Source: Streptosporangium pseudovulgare (GTDB taxonomy: Bacteria; Actinomycetota; Actinomycetes; Streptosporangiales; Streptosporangiaceae). From it: DNA of 64,000 nt. A model generated the notes under the pieces. It had not been told where the DNA came from. It saw only the letters and a program-made list of their open reading frames with translations, and ran no database searches. Below, in pieces: positions 33,028-42,116 of this stretch (its first letter is position 1; the number at the start of each line of letters is the position of its first letter). The position numbers and the translations under genes were made by a program. Location of the stretch: contig NZ_BMQJ01000001.1 in NCBI RefSeq assembly GCF_014648055.1, forward strand, positions 590,741 to 654,740. The letters are read 5' to 3'.

Positions 33028-33091
33028 GATCGTCACCAACAGTTCCGGGCGGGGCAACGGCGCCCCGCCCGCCCTACGGAGGCTGTCCTTC

Positions 33092-34375
<1,284 letters not shown>

Positions 34376-34492
34376 GCCGCCTCCCGGACTGAGGGGCCGG
34401 TCCGCCCGGAGCGGGCCGGTCGGGCGCGGACACGCCGGTCAGGGGGGCGGGTGTGCCCGTCACCGGACGGCCCGCGTCCGTTCCACGGGTCC

Positions 34493-34529
34493 CCGCCGCA
34501 GGGCTCCCTTCGGTGGAGCCCCGCGGCGG
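34493..34529. terminator. Terminator between convergent gdhA and oxidoreductase genes
   Basis: CCGCCGCAGGGCTCC pairs with GGAGCCCCGCGGCGG with one mismatch around a 7-base loop. Confidence 0.7.
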
Positions 34530-34573
34530 GGGCGGGACCTGCGGGCCGGAACCCGGGGCCGGCCGCGCGGAGC

Positions 34574-35482
34574 CTAGAACGGGTCGGTCGCCGGGTGGAT
34601 CGCCGCCCGCACGATGTCCTCGCAGATCTCGTGGGTGGCCAGGGCGTCGCCGGCGTCGACGACGGCGCCGGAGCGGACCGCGTCGAGGAACTCCAGACAG
34701 ACCCGCTCGATGCCGCGCTGCTCACCGACCGAAACCCAGTCGCCGCGCCGGGTCAGCGTCTCTCCTCCGGTGTAGTCGATCACGTCGGCCAGGTTGACCA
34801 CCCGGCGTTTGGCGCCCCCGCCCATGACCTCCACGGTCTCCTCGGACGCGCCGCTCGTCCTGCTCATGATCCCGAAGGCGGTGAAGCCGTCGCCGGACAG
34901 CTCCAGCGTCACGTGTTCCAGCAGGCCGTCGGCGACCCGGGTGCGGATCCGGGTGTGCTCGACCGGTCCGGGCGCCAGGAACCTGAGCGTGTCCACGACG
35001 TGGACGAAGTCGTCGAAGACCGCGGTGCGCGGGTCCTCGGCGCGGTCCCTGCGGTTCTTCTGCATGACCACCAGGTCGCGGGGCAGATCGAGCAGCTCCC
35101 GGTAGGACGGCGCCCGGCGGCGGTTGAAGCCGACCAGCAGCGACCGCCGCATGTCGCGGGCCAGCCGTACCAGGCGCTCGGACTCGGCGTAGGTGTAGGC
35201 GATCGGCTTGTCGAGGTAGACGTGGACGCCCGCCCGGAGCAGCGGCTCGACGACCTTGACATGCGCGGCGGTCGCGGCGTGCACGAAGGCCGCCTCGACC
35301 CCGGCCTCGATCACCTCGTCCACCGAGGTGGAACGTGACGCTATCCGGTAGGCGTCGCCCAGACGGTCGAGGGTGTCGCGGTTACGGGTGCTGAGGTGGA
35401 TGTCGAGGCCGGGCTGTGCGGACAGTACGGGCAGGTACGCCTTCTCCGCGATGTCCCCCAGGCCGATCATGGCGATCTGCAT
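34574..35482 (-). CDS. Gfo/Idh/MocA-family oxidoreductase
   Basis: A 302-residue NAD(P)-dependent dehydrogenase. The Rossmann nucleotide site is IAMIGLGDIAEKAYLPVL, the family lysine-proline motif is VYLDKPIAYTYAESERLV, and the catalytic-side residues lie in FDDFVHVVDTLRF. Substrates of this family are usually sugars or cyclitols; none can be specified. It follows the epimerase-like gene (stop of that gene at 35499, 16 bases before this start) and is probably cotranscribed with it. Confidence 0.88.
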   Translation of the reverse strand: MQIAMIGLGDIAEKAYLPVLSAQPGLDIHLSTRNRDTLDRLGDAYRIASRSTSVDEVIEAGVEAAFVHAATAAHVKVVEPLLRAGVHVYLDKPIAYTYAESERLVRLARDMRRSLLVGFNRRRAPSYRELLDLPRDLVVMQKNRRDRAEDPRTAVFDDFVHVVDTLRFLAPGPVEHTRIRTRVADGLLEHVTLELSGDGFTAFGIMSRTSGASEETVEVMGGGAKRRVVNLADVIDYTGGETLTRRGDWVSVGEQRGIERVCLEFLDAVRSGAVVDAGDALATHEICEDIVRAAIHPATDPF

Positions 35483-35498
35483 GCTCAGAGGGTACGGC

Positions 35499-36443
35499 CT
35501 ACGCCGCCGCCGCGAGACGGTTCCGCCACCATGCGATCGTCGAGGTCAGCGCCTCGTCGAGCGGGGTGGGCGACATGCCGAAGGTCGTCTGGAAATCGGT
35601 GGAGTCGAGAACGAAGGGCCGGGTGAACTGGTACCGCAGCTCCTCCAGCTCGCCGAGCATGGGTGAGAAGGCGCCCGCGGTGCGGAGCAGCCAGTGCGGC
35701 ATCGCCCTGACGCCGGGGTTGCGGACACCGGCCAGCGCGCACAGCCGGTCGGCGACCCGCGCGGCGGACAGCGGCGCGTCGGTGGGGACGTGCCAGGCGC
35801 GTCCCCAGACCCGGTCGTCCCCGGCCGCCGTCACCAGGGCCCGCGCCACGTCGGGGGTGTAGGTCCAGCTGTGCGGCTGCTCGGGATCGCCGACGAAGCG
35901 GACGACCCTGCCCGAGAGCAGCCGGGGGACGAACCTGTCGCCCAGGTGCGCCTGGTCCAGCGAGCCGGGGCCGAAGTAGTCGGAGGCCCGCAGCTCGGTC
36001 ACCCTGACCCGGCCGGCCTCGTGCGCGGCGAGGGCGTCGTGCCACAGGCGCACCCGGACGGCGCCCTTGGCGCTGGGCGGGGTGAGCGGGTCGCTCTCGC
36101 GCATCGGCCGGTCGGGGGCGGCGTAGCCGTACAGGCAGCCGAGGATGACGTATCCGGCGCCGGAGGTCTCGGCGGCGCCCAGCATGGAGGCGGCCATCCC
36201 GGGCCACGTCTCGGCCCAGCGGTGGTAGGGCGGGTTGACGCAGTTGAACAGGGTGGCGGCGCCCCGGGTGAGGCCGGCCATCCGGTCGCGGTCGGCCACG
36301 TCCGCGGCGACCCGGCGGACGCCCGGCAGCTCGGGCCCGGAGCCGGACCGGCTGACGAGGACGACCTCGTCGCCCCGCTCGGCCAGCAGCCGGGCCACCT
36401 GCGAGCCGACCTGCCCGGCTCCCGCGACGACGTGCTTGCTCAT
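35499..36443 (-). CDS. NAD-dependent epimerase/dehydratase family protein
   Basis: A 314-residue extended short-chain dehydrogenase-like protein. The dinucleotide loop is HVVAGAGQVGSQVARLLAER, followed by ATLFNCVNPPYHRWAETWPG. The expected YxxxK catalytic pair is not obvious in the usual position, so it may bind NADP without being a sugar epimerase. ATG 36443 has AAGGAG eight bases upstream, which is why the longer frame to 36482 is rejected. Confidence 0.85.
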   Translation of the reverse strand: MSKHVVAGAGQVGSQVARLLAERGDEVVLVSRSGSGPELPGVRRVAADVADRDRMAGLTRGAATLFNCVNPPYHRWAETWPGMAASMLGAAETSGAGYVILGCLYGYAAPDRPMRESDPLTPPSAKGAVRVRLWHDALAAHEAGRVRVTELRASDYFGPGSLDQAHLGDRFVPRLLSGRVVRFVGDPEQPHSWTYTPDVARALVTAAGDDRVWGRAWHVPTDAPLSAARVADRLCALAGVRNPGVRAMPHWLLRTAGAFSPMLGELEELRYQFTRPFVLDSTDFQTTFGMSPTPLDEALTSTIAWWRNRLAAAA

Positions 36444-36492
36444 GCTCGTTCTCCTTCTCACTGGTCTTTCAGCGGCCTTCATCGGTTCTCAT

Positions 36493-36570
36493 CGGCTCTC
36501 ACTGCTTCCGGTCGGCTCTCGCCGGCTCTCACTGCTTCCGACTGGTCCTCGCCGGCTCTCACTGGTTCCA
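36493..36570. repeat. 30-bp imperfect tandem repeat
   Basis: CGGCTCTCACTGCTTCCG starts at 36493 and 36523 and recurs as CGGCTCTCACTGGTTCC at 36553, a period of exactly 30. The last copy overlaps the stop end of the YrdB-like gene (36559). Confidence 0.85.
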
Positions 36571-36909
36571 CAGCAGCCGCAGCGCGGCGTTGACGACGTA
36601 GACCGCGGCGAGCAGCGCGCCCGCACCGGGACGGCCGGCCGCCACCAGGGCCACGGCGCCGCCGCCGAACCAGACGACCTCCAGGGCGACCCGGCCGAGC
36701 CCGGTGGCCGGGATCGCCGCGTTGGCGCCGCCGCCCGCGCCGAAGACCGCCCAGACCACGGCGAACGCCACCGGGGCGCCCAGGCCGAGGAGCAGCCGCA
36801 TCGGCCAGTTCGGGCCGGTGGTGAAGCCCCAGACCCCCGCCGCGACGAGGACGCCCAGCTCCAGCAGGAACATGACGAGGAGGTTCGCGCCTTTGGCGAG
36901 GTTCAGCAT
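36559..36909 (-). CDS. YrdB-family (DUF2568) membrane protein
   Basis: A 116-residue integral membrane protein with four hydrophobic segments: ANLLVMFLLELGVLVAAGVW, MRLLLGLGAPVAFAVVWAVF, LEVVWFGGGAVALVAAG and GALLAAVYVVNAALRLLW. The LAKGANLLVMFLLELGVLVA opening and FTTGPNWPMRLLLGLGAP are typical of YrdB/DUF2568. Function unknown. ATG 36909 has GGAG about six bases upstream. Divergent from the TetR gene, with three palindromic operators between them. Confidence 0.85.
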   Translation of the reverse strand: MLNLAKGANLLVMFLLELGVLVAAGVWGFTTGPNWPMRLLLGLGAPVAFAVVWAVFGAGGGANAAIPATGLGRVALEVVWFGGGAVALVAAGRPGAGALLAAVYVVNAALRLLWNQ

Positions 36910-36941
36910 GGGGGGCTCCGATGAGATTGACGCTTCGTTGC

Positions 36942-36990
36942 GAGAGCAATGCTCTCTCAGGAGAGCATCGCTCGTCAAGAGCAGTGCTCT
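36942..36990. promoter_or_regulatory. Three TetR-type operators
   Basis: GAGAGCAATGCTCTC (36942-36956) is a perfect hyphenated palindrome; AGAGCAGTGCTCT (36978-36990) is a second; a weaker copy GAGAGCATCGCTC lies between (36961-36973). They sit between the divergent yrdB-like and tetR genes and just upstream of the tetR -10. Confidence 0.75.
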
Positions 36991-37011
36991 CTTTTATTTT
37001 CGCCGCTCTGA

Positions 37012-37017
37012 TATCGT
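37012..37017 (+). promoter_or_regulatory. Leaderless-type -10 of the tetR gene at 37025
   Basis: TATCGT, seven bases (CCTGGCC), ATG 37025; no ribosome site. Confidence 0.5.
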
Positions 37018-37024
37018 CCTGGCC

Positions 37025-37723
37025 ATGAGCTCAAGCCGAACAGCACGGGAACGGGTCAGAGCCGAGCTGACCAGGGAGATCGCCGACATCGCGCGCCGGC
37101 AGCTCGCCACCGAGGGAGCCACGGGGCTCTCACTGCGGGCGGTCGCCCGGGAGATGGGCATGGTCTCCTCGGCGATCTACCGCTACTTCCCCTCCCGGGA
37201 CGACCTGCTCACGACCCTGATCATCGACGGCTACAACGCCCTCGGCGAGGCCGTGGAGAACGCCGACGCGGCCACGCACCGCGAGGACCACACCGGCCGG
37301 TGGCTGGCGGTCTGCCACGCCGTACGGGACTGGGCGCTGGCCCACCCGCACGAGTACGCCCTGCTGTACGGCTCGCCCGTGCCCGGCTACCAGGCGCCGC
37401 AGGACACCGTCGCCGCGGCCGTGCGCGACACCGTCGTCTACGGCCGCATCATCTCCGAAGCCTTCCACGCCGGGGCGCTGAACCCGCCGGACGTCGCCCC
37501 TCCCCCACCGGCGGCGTTCGCCGAGGACGCCACCCGGGTGCGGGAGATCATCTCGGACATCCCCGACGACGTGGTCGCCCGCGCCCTGGTCGCCTGGACC
37601 GGCCTGTTCGGCTGGGTCAGCTTCGAGCTGTTCGGCCAGTTCAACGGCGCGATCCTCAACCGCGACCCGGCCTTCGACCACGCCATGCGCTCCCACGCCG
37701 CCTACCTCGGCCTGCCCCTCTGA
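37025..37723 (+). CDS. TetR/AcrR-family regulator
   Basis: A 232-residue repressor. The DNA-binding region is IADIARRQLATEGATGLSLR then AVAREMGMVSSAIYRYFPSR, and the C-terminal ligand-binding domain is of the WHG type (ALAHPHEYALLYGSPVPGYQ, GLFGWVSFELFGQFNG). ATG 37025 is chosen for the leaderless promoter and because the helix-turn-helix begins at the right distance. It most likely represses itself and the divergent yrdB-like gene through the operators at 36942-36990. Confidence 0.92.
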   Translation: MSSSRTARERVRAELTREIADIARRQLATEGATGLSLRAVAREMGMVSSAIYRYFPSRDDLLTTLIIDGYNALGEAVENADAATHREDHTGRWLAVCHAVRDWALAHPHEYALLYGSPVPGYQAPQDTVAAAVRDTVVYGRIISEAFHAGALNPPDVAPPPPAAFAEDATRVREIISDIPDDVVARALVAWTGLFGWVSFELFGQFNGAILNRDPAFDHAMRSHAAYLGLPL

Positions 37724-37768
37724 CCCCTTCGTGGCGCGGCTCCCGGCCTGTCCCCCTGAGCCCGCCCC

Positions 37769-37802
37769 GGTGCGGCTCCCCGCCGGACCCGGGAGCCGCA
37801 CC
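37769..37802 (+). terminator. Terminator after the tetR gene
   Basis: A perfect 12-bp stem, GGTGCGGCTCCC with GGGAGCCGCACC, loop of ten bases, 45 bases after the stop. Confidence 0.75.
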
Positions 37803-37910
37803 ACGAGGCGGGGGGCGGCCCGTCGGTCACGGAGTCGCCGGGCAGGGGGTCCCGGTCGAAGGAGTTCCGCCACCGTTCCCGGCCGAAGGAGCTCCGTCGC
37901 AATGATCGTC

Positions 37911-37916
37911 TAGGCT
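37911..37916 (+). promoter_or_regulatory. Leaderless-type -10 of the YCII-like gene
   Basis: TAGGCT, eight bases, GTG 37925. Confidence 0.45.
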
Positions 37917-37924
37917 GGGCGGCC

Positions 37925-38482
37925 GTGGAGTATTTCGTGTACGGCCGCGACCGCCCCGGCACGTTCGGGCTCAAGGTGAGACTGAGCGAGGAGCACTGGT
38001 CCTTCATGGACGGGTACGCCGAACTGCTGGTCGCCCGCGGCCCCACGATGACCGGCCATGGCGACGGGGCCGAGCCGACCGGCAGCCTGCACATCGTCGA
38101 CCTTCCGGACACCGAAGCCGCCCGCACGTTCGCCTACGAGGAGCCGTACCACCGGGCCGGCATCTTCGAGTCGGTGCTGCTGTGCCGCTTCCGCAACGTC
38201 CTGGGCCGCACCATGTGGGAATTCACCGACGCCGTGGACGACTACGGCCGGTTTCTGGTGATCGCCATGGGCGAGTCGGCCCCCGCGCCGGTCACGTCGA
38301 AACACCTGATCGTGCACGGCGAACTCCTCTCCCTCGACGGCGAGACGCGGCTCGGCCAGGCGGCCCTGGTGGAGGCGCCGGACCGCGAGGCCGCCGCGGC
38401 GCTGCTGCCGTCCGGCGGTGACGACGGCCGTACGGAGGCCCATCCCTGGCGCTTCGGCGGCAGACCCGCTCAGGACCCCTAA
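37925..38482 (+). CDS. YCII-related domain protein
   Basis: A 185-residue protein with what looks like two ferredoxin-like YciI domains: residues ~1-85 (MEYFVYGRDRPGT, HWSFMDGYAELLVARGPTMT, TGSLHIVDLPDTEAARTFAY) and a second, less complete, half from FLVIAMGESAPAP (KHLIVHGELLSLDGETRLGQ). YciI proteins are small enzymes or accessory proteins of unclear function. GTG 37925 opens it in leaderless fashion. The downstream neighbour is IS debris only eight bases away. Confidence 0.78.
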   Translation: MEYFVYGRDRPGTFGLKVRLSEEHWSFMDGYAELLVARGPTMTGHGDGAEPTGSLHIVDLPDTEAARTFAYEEPYHRAGIFESVLLCRFRNVLGRTMWEFTDAVDDYGRFLVIAMGESAPAPVTSKHLIVHGELLSLDGETRLGQAALVEAPDREAAAALLPSGGDDGRTEAHPWRFGGRPAQDP

Positions 38483-38490
38483 GTTCTGTT

Positions 38491-38675
38491 TCATAGGGCA
38501 TTGAGCCACTGGTTGATCGCAGCGATGACGACGACGGCTTCGTGGCGTACGGCGAGCCTGTCGTAACGGGTTGCCATGCCGCGGCTGCCTTTGAGCAGGT
38601 TGATGCCGCATTCCATGGCGTGGCGCAGCCGGTAGAGCGCGGGGTCGAAGGCGAGTGGGCGGCCTCCCTCCGACC
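38491..38675 (-). pseudogene. C-terminal fragment of an IS5-family transposase
   Basis: About 60 residues of a DDE transposase end: GGRPLAFDPALYRLRHAMEC followed by GINLLKGSRGMATRYDRLAV and AAINQWLNAL, including the conserved glutamate region (ECGIN, usually ERCIN) and the RYDK-like motif. The N-terminal two-thirds are missing. The bases after the stop (GTTCTGTTTCATAG) may be the element's inverted repeat. Confidence 0.75.
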
Positions 38676-38786
38676 CCTCTTGGCCGACCGCCGCCGTCGA
38701 GTCATCGTTCATGGTGCCACGGCTCGGTCCCGGCCTCGCCCGCACTCAGCTCCGCTGACGACCGTTCCGATCCTCCTCCGGCGCCG

Positions 38787-39374
38787 TCACCGGGAGTCGG
38801 TCGCGGAGCGCATCCCGTCGATGCCGAAGGCCAACAGGCGCTCGCCCTGTGCGGGCGATGTCTGTTCCCCAACCCAGGAAACCGAGTTGATCAGGGCGTA
38901 AAGGTCTGAGGCGGTGACATCGGCGCGCATGCCTCCGGCGGCCTGCGCACGGTTGAGGAGCTGTTCGCCGGCGGTGAGCACCGCTTGGCAGGCGGCATGC
39001 AGGTGCGAGGTCTCGTCCTCGATGCTGCGCATCAGCGAGGTCACCAGCCCCCGGTAGACCGTGGTGTGCGCCATAGCCGCGCGCGCCCAGATGAGCAACG
39101 CCTCGTCCGCGGACGGGTGATCGAGGAGATCGCGGGCCTTGTCGGACAACGCTTGCATGCGGTCGCGCAGCAACGCCTCCAGCAGCGCCTGCCTGGTGGG
39201 GAAATGGCTGTAAAGGGTTCCGTTCGCCACGCCGGCGCGCCGGGCGATCTCCTCCAGCGAGGCTTCAACGCCATGTTCAGCGAAGATCGTGGCCGCTTCG
39301 GCCAGCAACCGTTCGTAGTTGCGGCGCGCGTCAGCGCGCATCCTGCGCCGCGGCGCAGGATCGACGGTCGTCAT
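38787..39374 (-). CDS. TetR/AcrR-family regulator
   Basis: A 195-residue repressor with the DNA-binding segment LLAEAATIFAEHGVEASLEE then IARRAGVANGTLYSHFPTRQ and a C-terminal TetR domain ending GERLLAFGIDGMRS. ATG 39374 has GGGAG five to six bases upstream. Divergent from the NmrA-like gene with a perfect inverted repeat between them, so it probably controls both genes. Confidence 0.92.
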   Translation of the reverse strand: MTTVDPAPRRRMRADARRNYERLLAEAATIFAEHGVEASLEEIARRAGVANGTLYSHFPTRQALLEALLRDRMQALSDKARDLLDHPSADEALLIWARAAMAHTTVYRGLVTSLMRSIEDETSHLHAACQAVLTAGEQLLNRAQAAGGMRADVTASDLYALINSVSWVGEQTSPAQGERLLAFGIDGMRSATDSR

Positions 39375-39396
39375 GAGCGCTCCCGGATTGCTAAGT

Positions 39397-39432
39397 TGAG
39401 GCTGTCTCAATATATTTCTTGAGACAGCCTCA
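39397..39432. promoter_or_regulatory. Paired TetR operators between tetR and nmrA-like genes
   Basis: Two perfect 14-bp inverted arms, TGAGGCTGTCTCAA (39397-39410) and TTGAGACAGCCTCA (39419-39432), flank the AT-rich centre TATATTTC. Each arm is itself a TGAG-N5-CTCA dyad. Confidence 0.8.
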
Positions 39433-39460
39433 GTTTACTACCCCGCGAAAGGACCCTTCG

Positions 39461-40366
39461 GTGAACGCTGCCGGCAACCCCATCCTCGTGACCGGTGCGA
39501 CCGGACGCCAAGGCGGTGCCACCGCCACCCGTCTCCTGGCCGCAGGCCGGCCGGTACGCGCCCTCGTCCGCGACCCGGACTCCCCAGCCGCCCGGACGCT
39601 GAGAGCCCAAGGCGCCGAGCTGCACACCGGGAACCTCGACGATCCCGGCTCGCTCGCGGCGGCCGCCGCCGGCGTCCACGGCATCTTCGCGGTCACGCCC
39701 GACGACGATGACGTCGAACGCGAGATCCGCCGCGGCCGTGATCTCGCCGACGCCGCGGCGGCAGCCGGCGTCTCCCACTTCGTGTTCGCCTCGGTCGGCG
39801 GGGCCGACCGAGGCACCGGCATCCCCTACTGGGAGAGCAAATGGCAGATCGAGCAGCACATACGCGCGCTCGGCCTACCCGCGACGATCCTGCGTCCGGT
39901 CCGCTTCATGGAGAACCACACCATTCCCGGCCTGCCTCTCGGCGGCATCGTCGACGGAGAGCTCAGGCACCTGTTCGACCCGGAGACACCGGTGCAACTC
40001 ATCGCCGCCACCGACATCGGCGCCCTGGCCCGCCTCGCCTTCACTCGCCCGCAGGAGTACCTCGGACAGGCGATCGAGATCGCCGGCGACGAGCTGACCC
40101 CCAACCGGACGGTGGAACTCATCAGCCGCAGCCTCGGACGCGAGATCACCTACCGGCAGGTCTCCATCGACGGCACCGGACTGGGCCCGGAGACGCAGCG
40201 CGCCTTCAGGGACGAGCGCGGTCTGTGGCGAGCCGACATCGCGGCGCTGCGTGAACGCCACCCCGGCCTGCTGGACTTCCAGACCTGGCTCGAACACGGC
40301 GGAGCCGAACAGATCCGAGCCCTGCTCCAGGACTCACCAGGCCGTGTTTCGAAAGGTCATGTGTGA
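39461..40366 (+). CDS. NmrA/HSCARG-like NAD(P)-binding protein
   Basis: A 301-residue atypical short-chain dehydrogenase of the NmrA group, thought to sense NADP or act as a quinone reductase. The nucleotide site is PILVTGATGRQGGATATRLL, followed by VHGIFAVTPDDDDVEREI, VSHFVFASVGGADRGTGIPY, and WESKWQIEQHIRALGLPATI. GTG 39461 has AAAGGA seven bases upstream. The last residues (DSPGRVSKGHV) look foreign and may be encoded by an IS end that follows, without harm to the fold. Confidence 0.88.
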   Translation: MNAAGNPILVTGATGRQGGATATRLLAAGRPVRALVRDPDSPAARTLRAQGAELHTGNLDDPGSLAAAAAGVHGIFAVTPDDDDVEREIRRGRDLADAAAAAGVSHFVFASVGGADRGTGIPYWESKWQIEQHIRALGLPATILRPVRFMENHTIPGLPLGGIVDGELRHLFDPETPVQLIAATDIGALARLAFTRPQEYLGQAIEIAGDELTPNRTVELISRSLGREITYRQVSIDGTGLGPETQRAFRDERGLWRADIAALRERHPGLLDFQTWLEHGGAEQIRALLQDSPGRVSKGHV

Positions 40367-40490
40367 GGCGCGTCGATGATCGTTGAACGAAGAGGTCTCC
40401 GGTAGTTGGTTCAACTACCAAGAACGAAATACCGGAGACCTCGTGGCCAGCGTGGTGGTGACGAGGGAGACCGCCGGCCCCTTTCGCGGA
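40334..40490 (+). mobile_element. Probable IS end remnant
   Basis: Sequence from the end of the nmrA-like gene onward has the look of an insertion-sequence left end: a GTGTTTCGAAAGGTC terminus-like stretch, then a strong dyad (GAGGTCTCCGGTA at 40392-40404, TACCGGAGACCTC at 40430-40442) enclosing another (GGTAGTTG GTT CAACTACC), followed directly by GTG and a short MASVVVTRETAGP-like start that soon loses sense. The IS family is not determined. Confidence 0.35.
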
Positions 40491-40674
40491 GACATGAAAA
40501 AGCCCCCGACGAGGGTGGGACGGGTCTCGTCGGGGGCGGGTCCGGCCGGCCACGGGGAAGGCTGGGGCCGGACGTACGGTGGCGGCCTCGCCTCTCACCC
40601 CTCCGCGGAAAGGCGAGGCCGCCCGGCTTCCCGATCGGCGGGTACGCGATCGATCGGGAAGTCTCGTCCGCCTC
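40367..40674. other. Hairpin-rich gap without a gene
   Basis: Besides the IS-like dyad at 40392-40442 it holds three consecutive hairpins: 40502-40537 (12-bp stem), 40581-40623 (13-bp stem GGCGGCCTCGCCT) and 40627-40661 (10-bp stem CTTCCCGATC). No credible coding sequence is seen. Confidence 0.7.
40496..40537 (-). terminator. Rho-independent terminator of the ATP-binding protein gene
   Basis: On the minus strand a 12-bp stem (GCCCCCGACGAG with CTCGTCGGGGGC) is followed by TTTTT. A true T-tract is uncommon in this window. Confidence 0.85.
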
Positions 40675-41145
40675 CTAGCCGGATCGCCCGGAGGTCGGCT
40701 CGGAGACGGACGGGTTCTTCGGATCCTCCGAGTGGGGTACGGCCCGGATGGCGCACCAGACCGTACGGCCCAGGCCAGGGCCGAGCTCGCGCGCACCCCA
40801 CTCCAGGGAGAGCTCGCGGATGATCAGTAGTCCTCGGCCGCCCTCCGCGTACGGCTCCCTGCGGACATGGGGACCGGAGAACAGCGACCCCGGGTCGTTG
40901 ACCTCGATGTAGACGACCTCCCCGGTGGCGCTGAGGGTGAGGCCGATGAAATCACCGGGGCCCGAGCCGGAATGCCGGATCGCGTTGGTCACCAGCTCCG
41001 ACGCCGCGAGCACGACGTCGTCGACCGCCGGATGATCGTCACCGAGCCATCCGCGCACCTCGGAACGGGCACGTGAGACGGACTCGTGGACGCCCGGCAG
41101 ACCGGTCCGGCCGAGAACCTTCGGCTCCGTGCTCGGCGCTTTCAT
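40675..41145 (-). CDS. ATP-binding anti-sigma-like protein (RsbW/HATPase_c)
   Basis: A 156-residue GHKL-fold protein of the kind found beside WhiJ-like regulators. The N-box is VVLAASELVTNAIRHSGSGP, the G1 region is VYIEVNDPGSL and the G2 region EGGRGLLIIRELSLEWGA; a conserved VWCAI strand follows. It may be a serine kinase or a nucleotide-dependent binding partner. Divergent from the XRE gene. AAGGGGGTGA lies before ATG 41145. Confidence 0.88.
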   Translation of the reverse strand: MKAPSTEPKVLGRTGLPGVHESVSRARSEVRGWLGDDHPAVDDVVLAASELVTNAIRHSGSGPGDFIGLTLSATGEVVYIEVNDPGSLFSGPHVRREPYAEGGRGLLIIRELSLEWGARELGPGLGRTVWCAIRAVPHSEDPKNPSVSEPTSGRSG

Positions 41146-41291
41146 GACTTCACCCCCTTGAAGGGTTTCTCCTCGTTCAGCCTTACGAGCATCCCGAATC
41201 TCAGCTACATTCGGTAGTCGATTGACTTCTTAGAGTCATGAACAGTTGCACTGAAAGGCCGGTTGAAGCCGCCGTCCCCCCGGGAGGCAAC

Positions 41292-42116
41292 ATGCCGAAA
41301 GAGATGGAACTCTGCCCCGCCGACTCGCCGACCGCCCTATTCGGTTTCGAGCTGCGCCGGCATCGCAAGGCTCGTGGATGGTCGCAGATCAAGCTGTCGA
41401 AGGCGGTGCCGTACTCGGTCGGCACGATCAGCATGATCGAGACCGCGAAGCGGTCACCGTCCGAGGAGTTCGCGCGCTACTGCGACGAGGCCCTGGAGGC
41501 GGAGGGCGCCCTGATGCGGCTCTGGCCGATGGTCAGCCACGCCGCGGCCCCGCCGTGGTTCCGGCCATGGCTCGATGTGGAGGCCACGGCGGAGGCGATC
41601 CGCACCTGGGAGCCGCTGATCATTCCGGGCCTGCTCCAGACCGAGGAGTACGCAAGGGCCATGCTGAGCGGTGAACCAGGCGTGTCACCAGAGCAGGTGG
41701 AAGAACACGTGACCGCGCGAATGGAACGCCAGTCGATCCTCAGACGTCCCAAGCCTCCGATGTTCTGGGTGGTCCTGGATGAGGGCGTTCTTCATCGTCC
41801 GATCGGCAGTCCCGCCGTGATGGCGGCCCAGTTGGAGCATCTTCTTCGAGCAGGTCAATCACCTCGGATCACGATCCAGGTGCTCCAGCTCAGGGCTTAC
41901 TCCACCACCGGTCTGCTCGGCGGCTTCGCCATCGCCCAGACACACGGGACACCCGATACGGCATACGTGGAGGCGGCTTCCGACGCTCAAGTAACCGATT
42001 GGGCGGAGACCGTCAAGACCTTAGCATTCAGGTACGAAGGGATCCGCTCCGAAGCACTCCCCCAACGCGAGTCCCTAGAGCTGATCAAGGAGACGATTCA
42101 ACGATGGACGGACTGA
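41292..42116 (+). CDS. XRE-family regulator with DUF5753 (WhiJ-like)
   Basis: A 274-residue regulator: helix-turn-helix at residues ~15-70 (FGFELRRHRKARGWSQIKLS, VGTISMIETAKRSPSEEFAR) and a C-terminal DUF5753 sensor domain (WEPLIIPGLLQTEEYARAML, MFWVVLDEGVLHRPIGSPAV, TIQVLQLRAY). ATG 41292 is preferred over 41238 because GGGAGG lies four bases upstream and a TAGAGT hexamer at 41231-41236 would start transcription inside the longer version. Its stop overlaps the DUF397 gene by 13 bases. Confidence 0.9.
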   Translation: MPKEMELCPADSPTALFGFELRRHRKARGWSQIKLSKAVPYSVGTISMIETAKRSPSEEFARYCDEALEAEGALMRLWPMVSHAAAPPWFRPWLDVEATAEAIRTWEPLIIPGLLQTEEYARAMLSGEPGVSPEQVEEHVTARMERQSILRRPKPPMFWVVLDEGVLHRPIGSPAVMAAQLEHLLRAGQSPRITIQVLQLRAYSTTGLLGGFAIAQTHGTPDTAYVEAASDAQVTDWAETVKTLAFRYEGIRSEALPQRESLELIKETIQRWTD

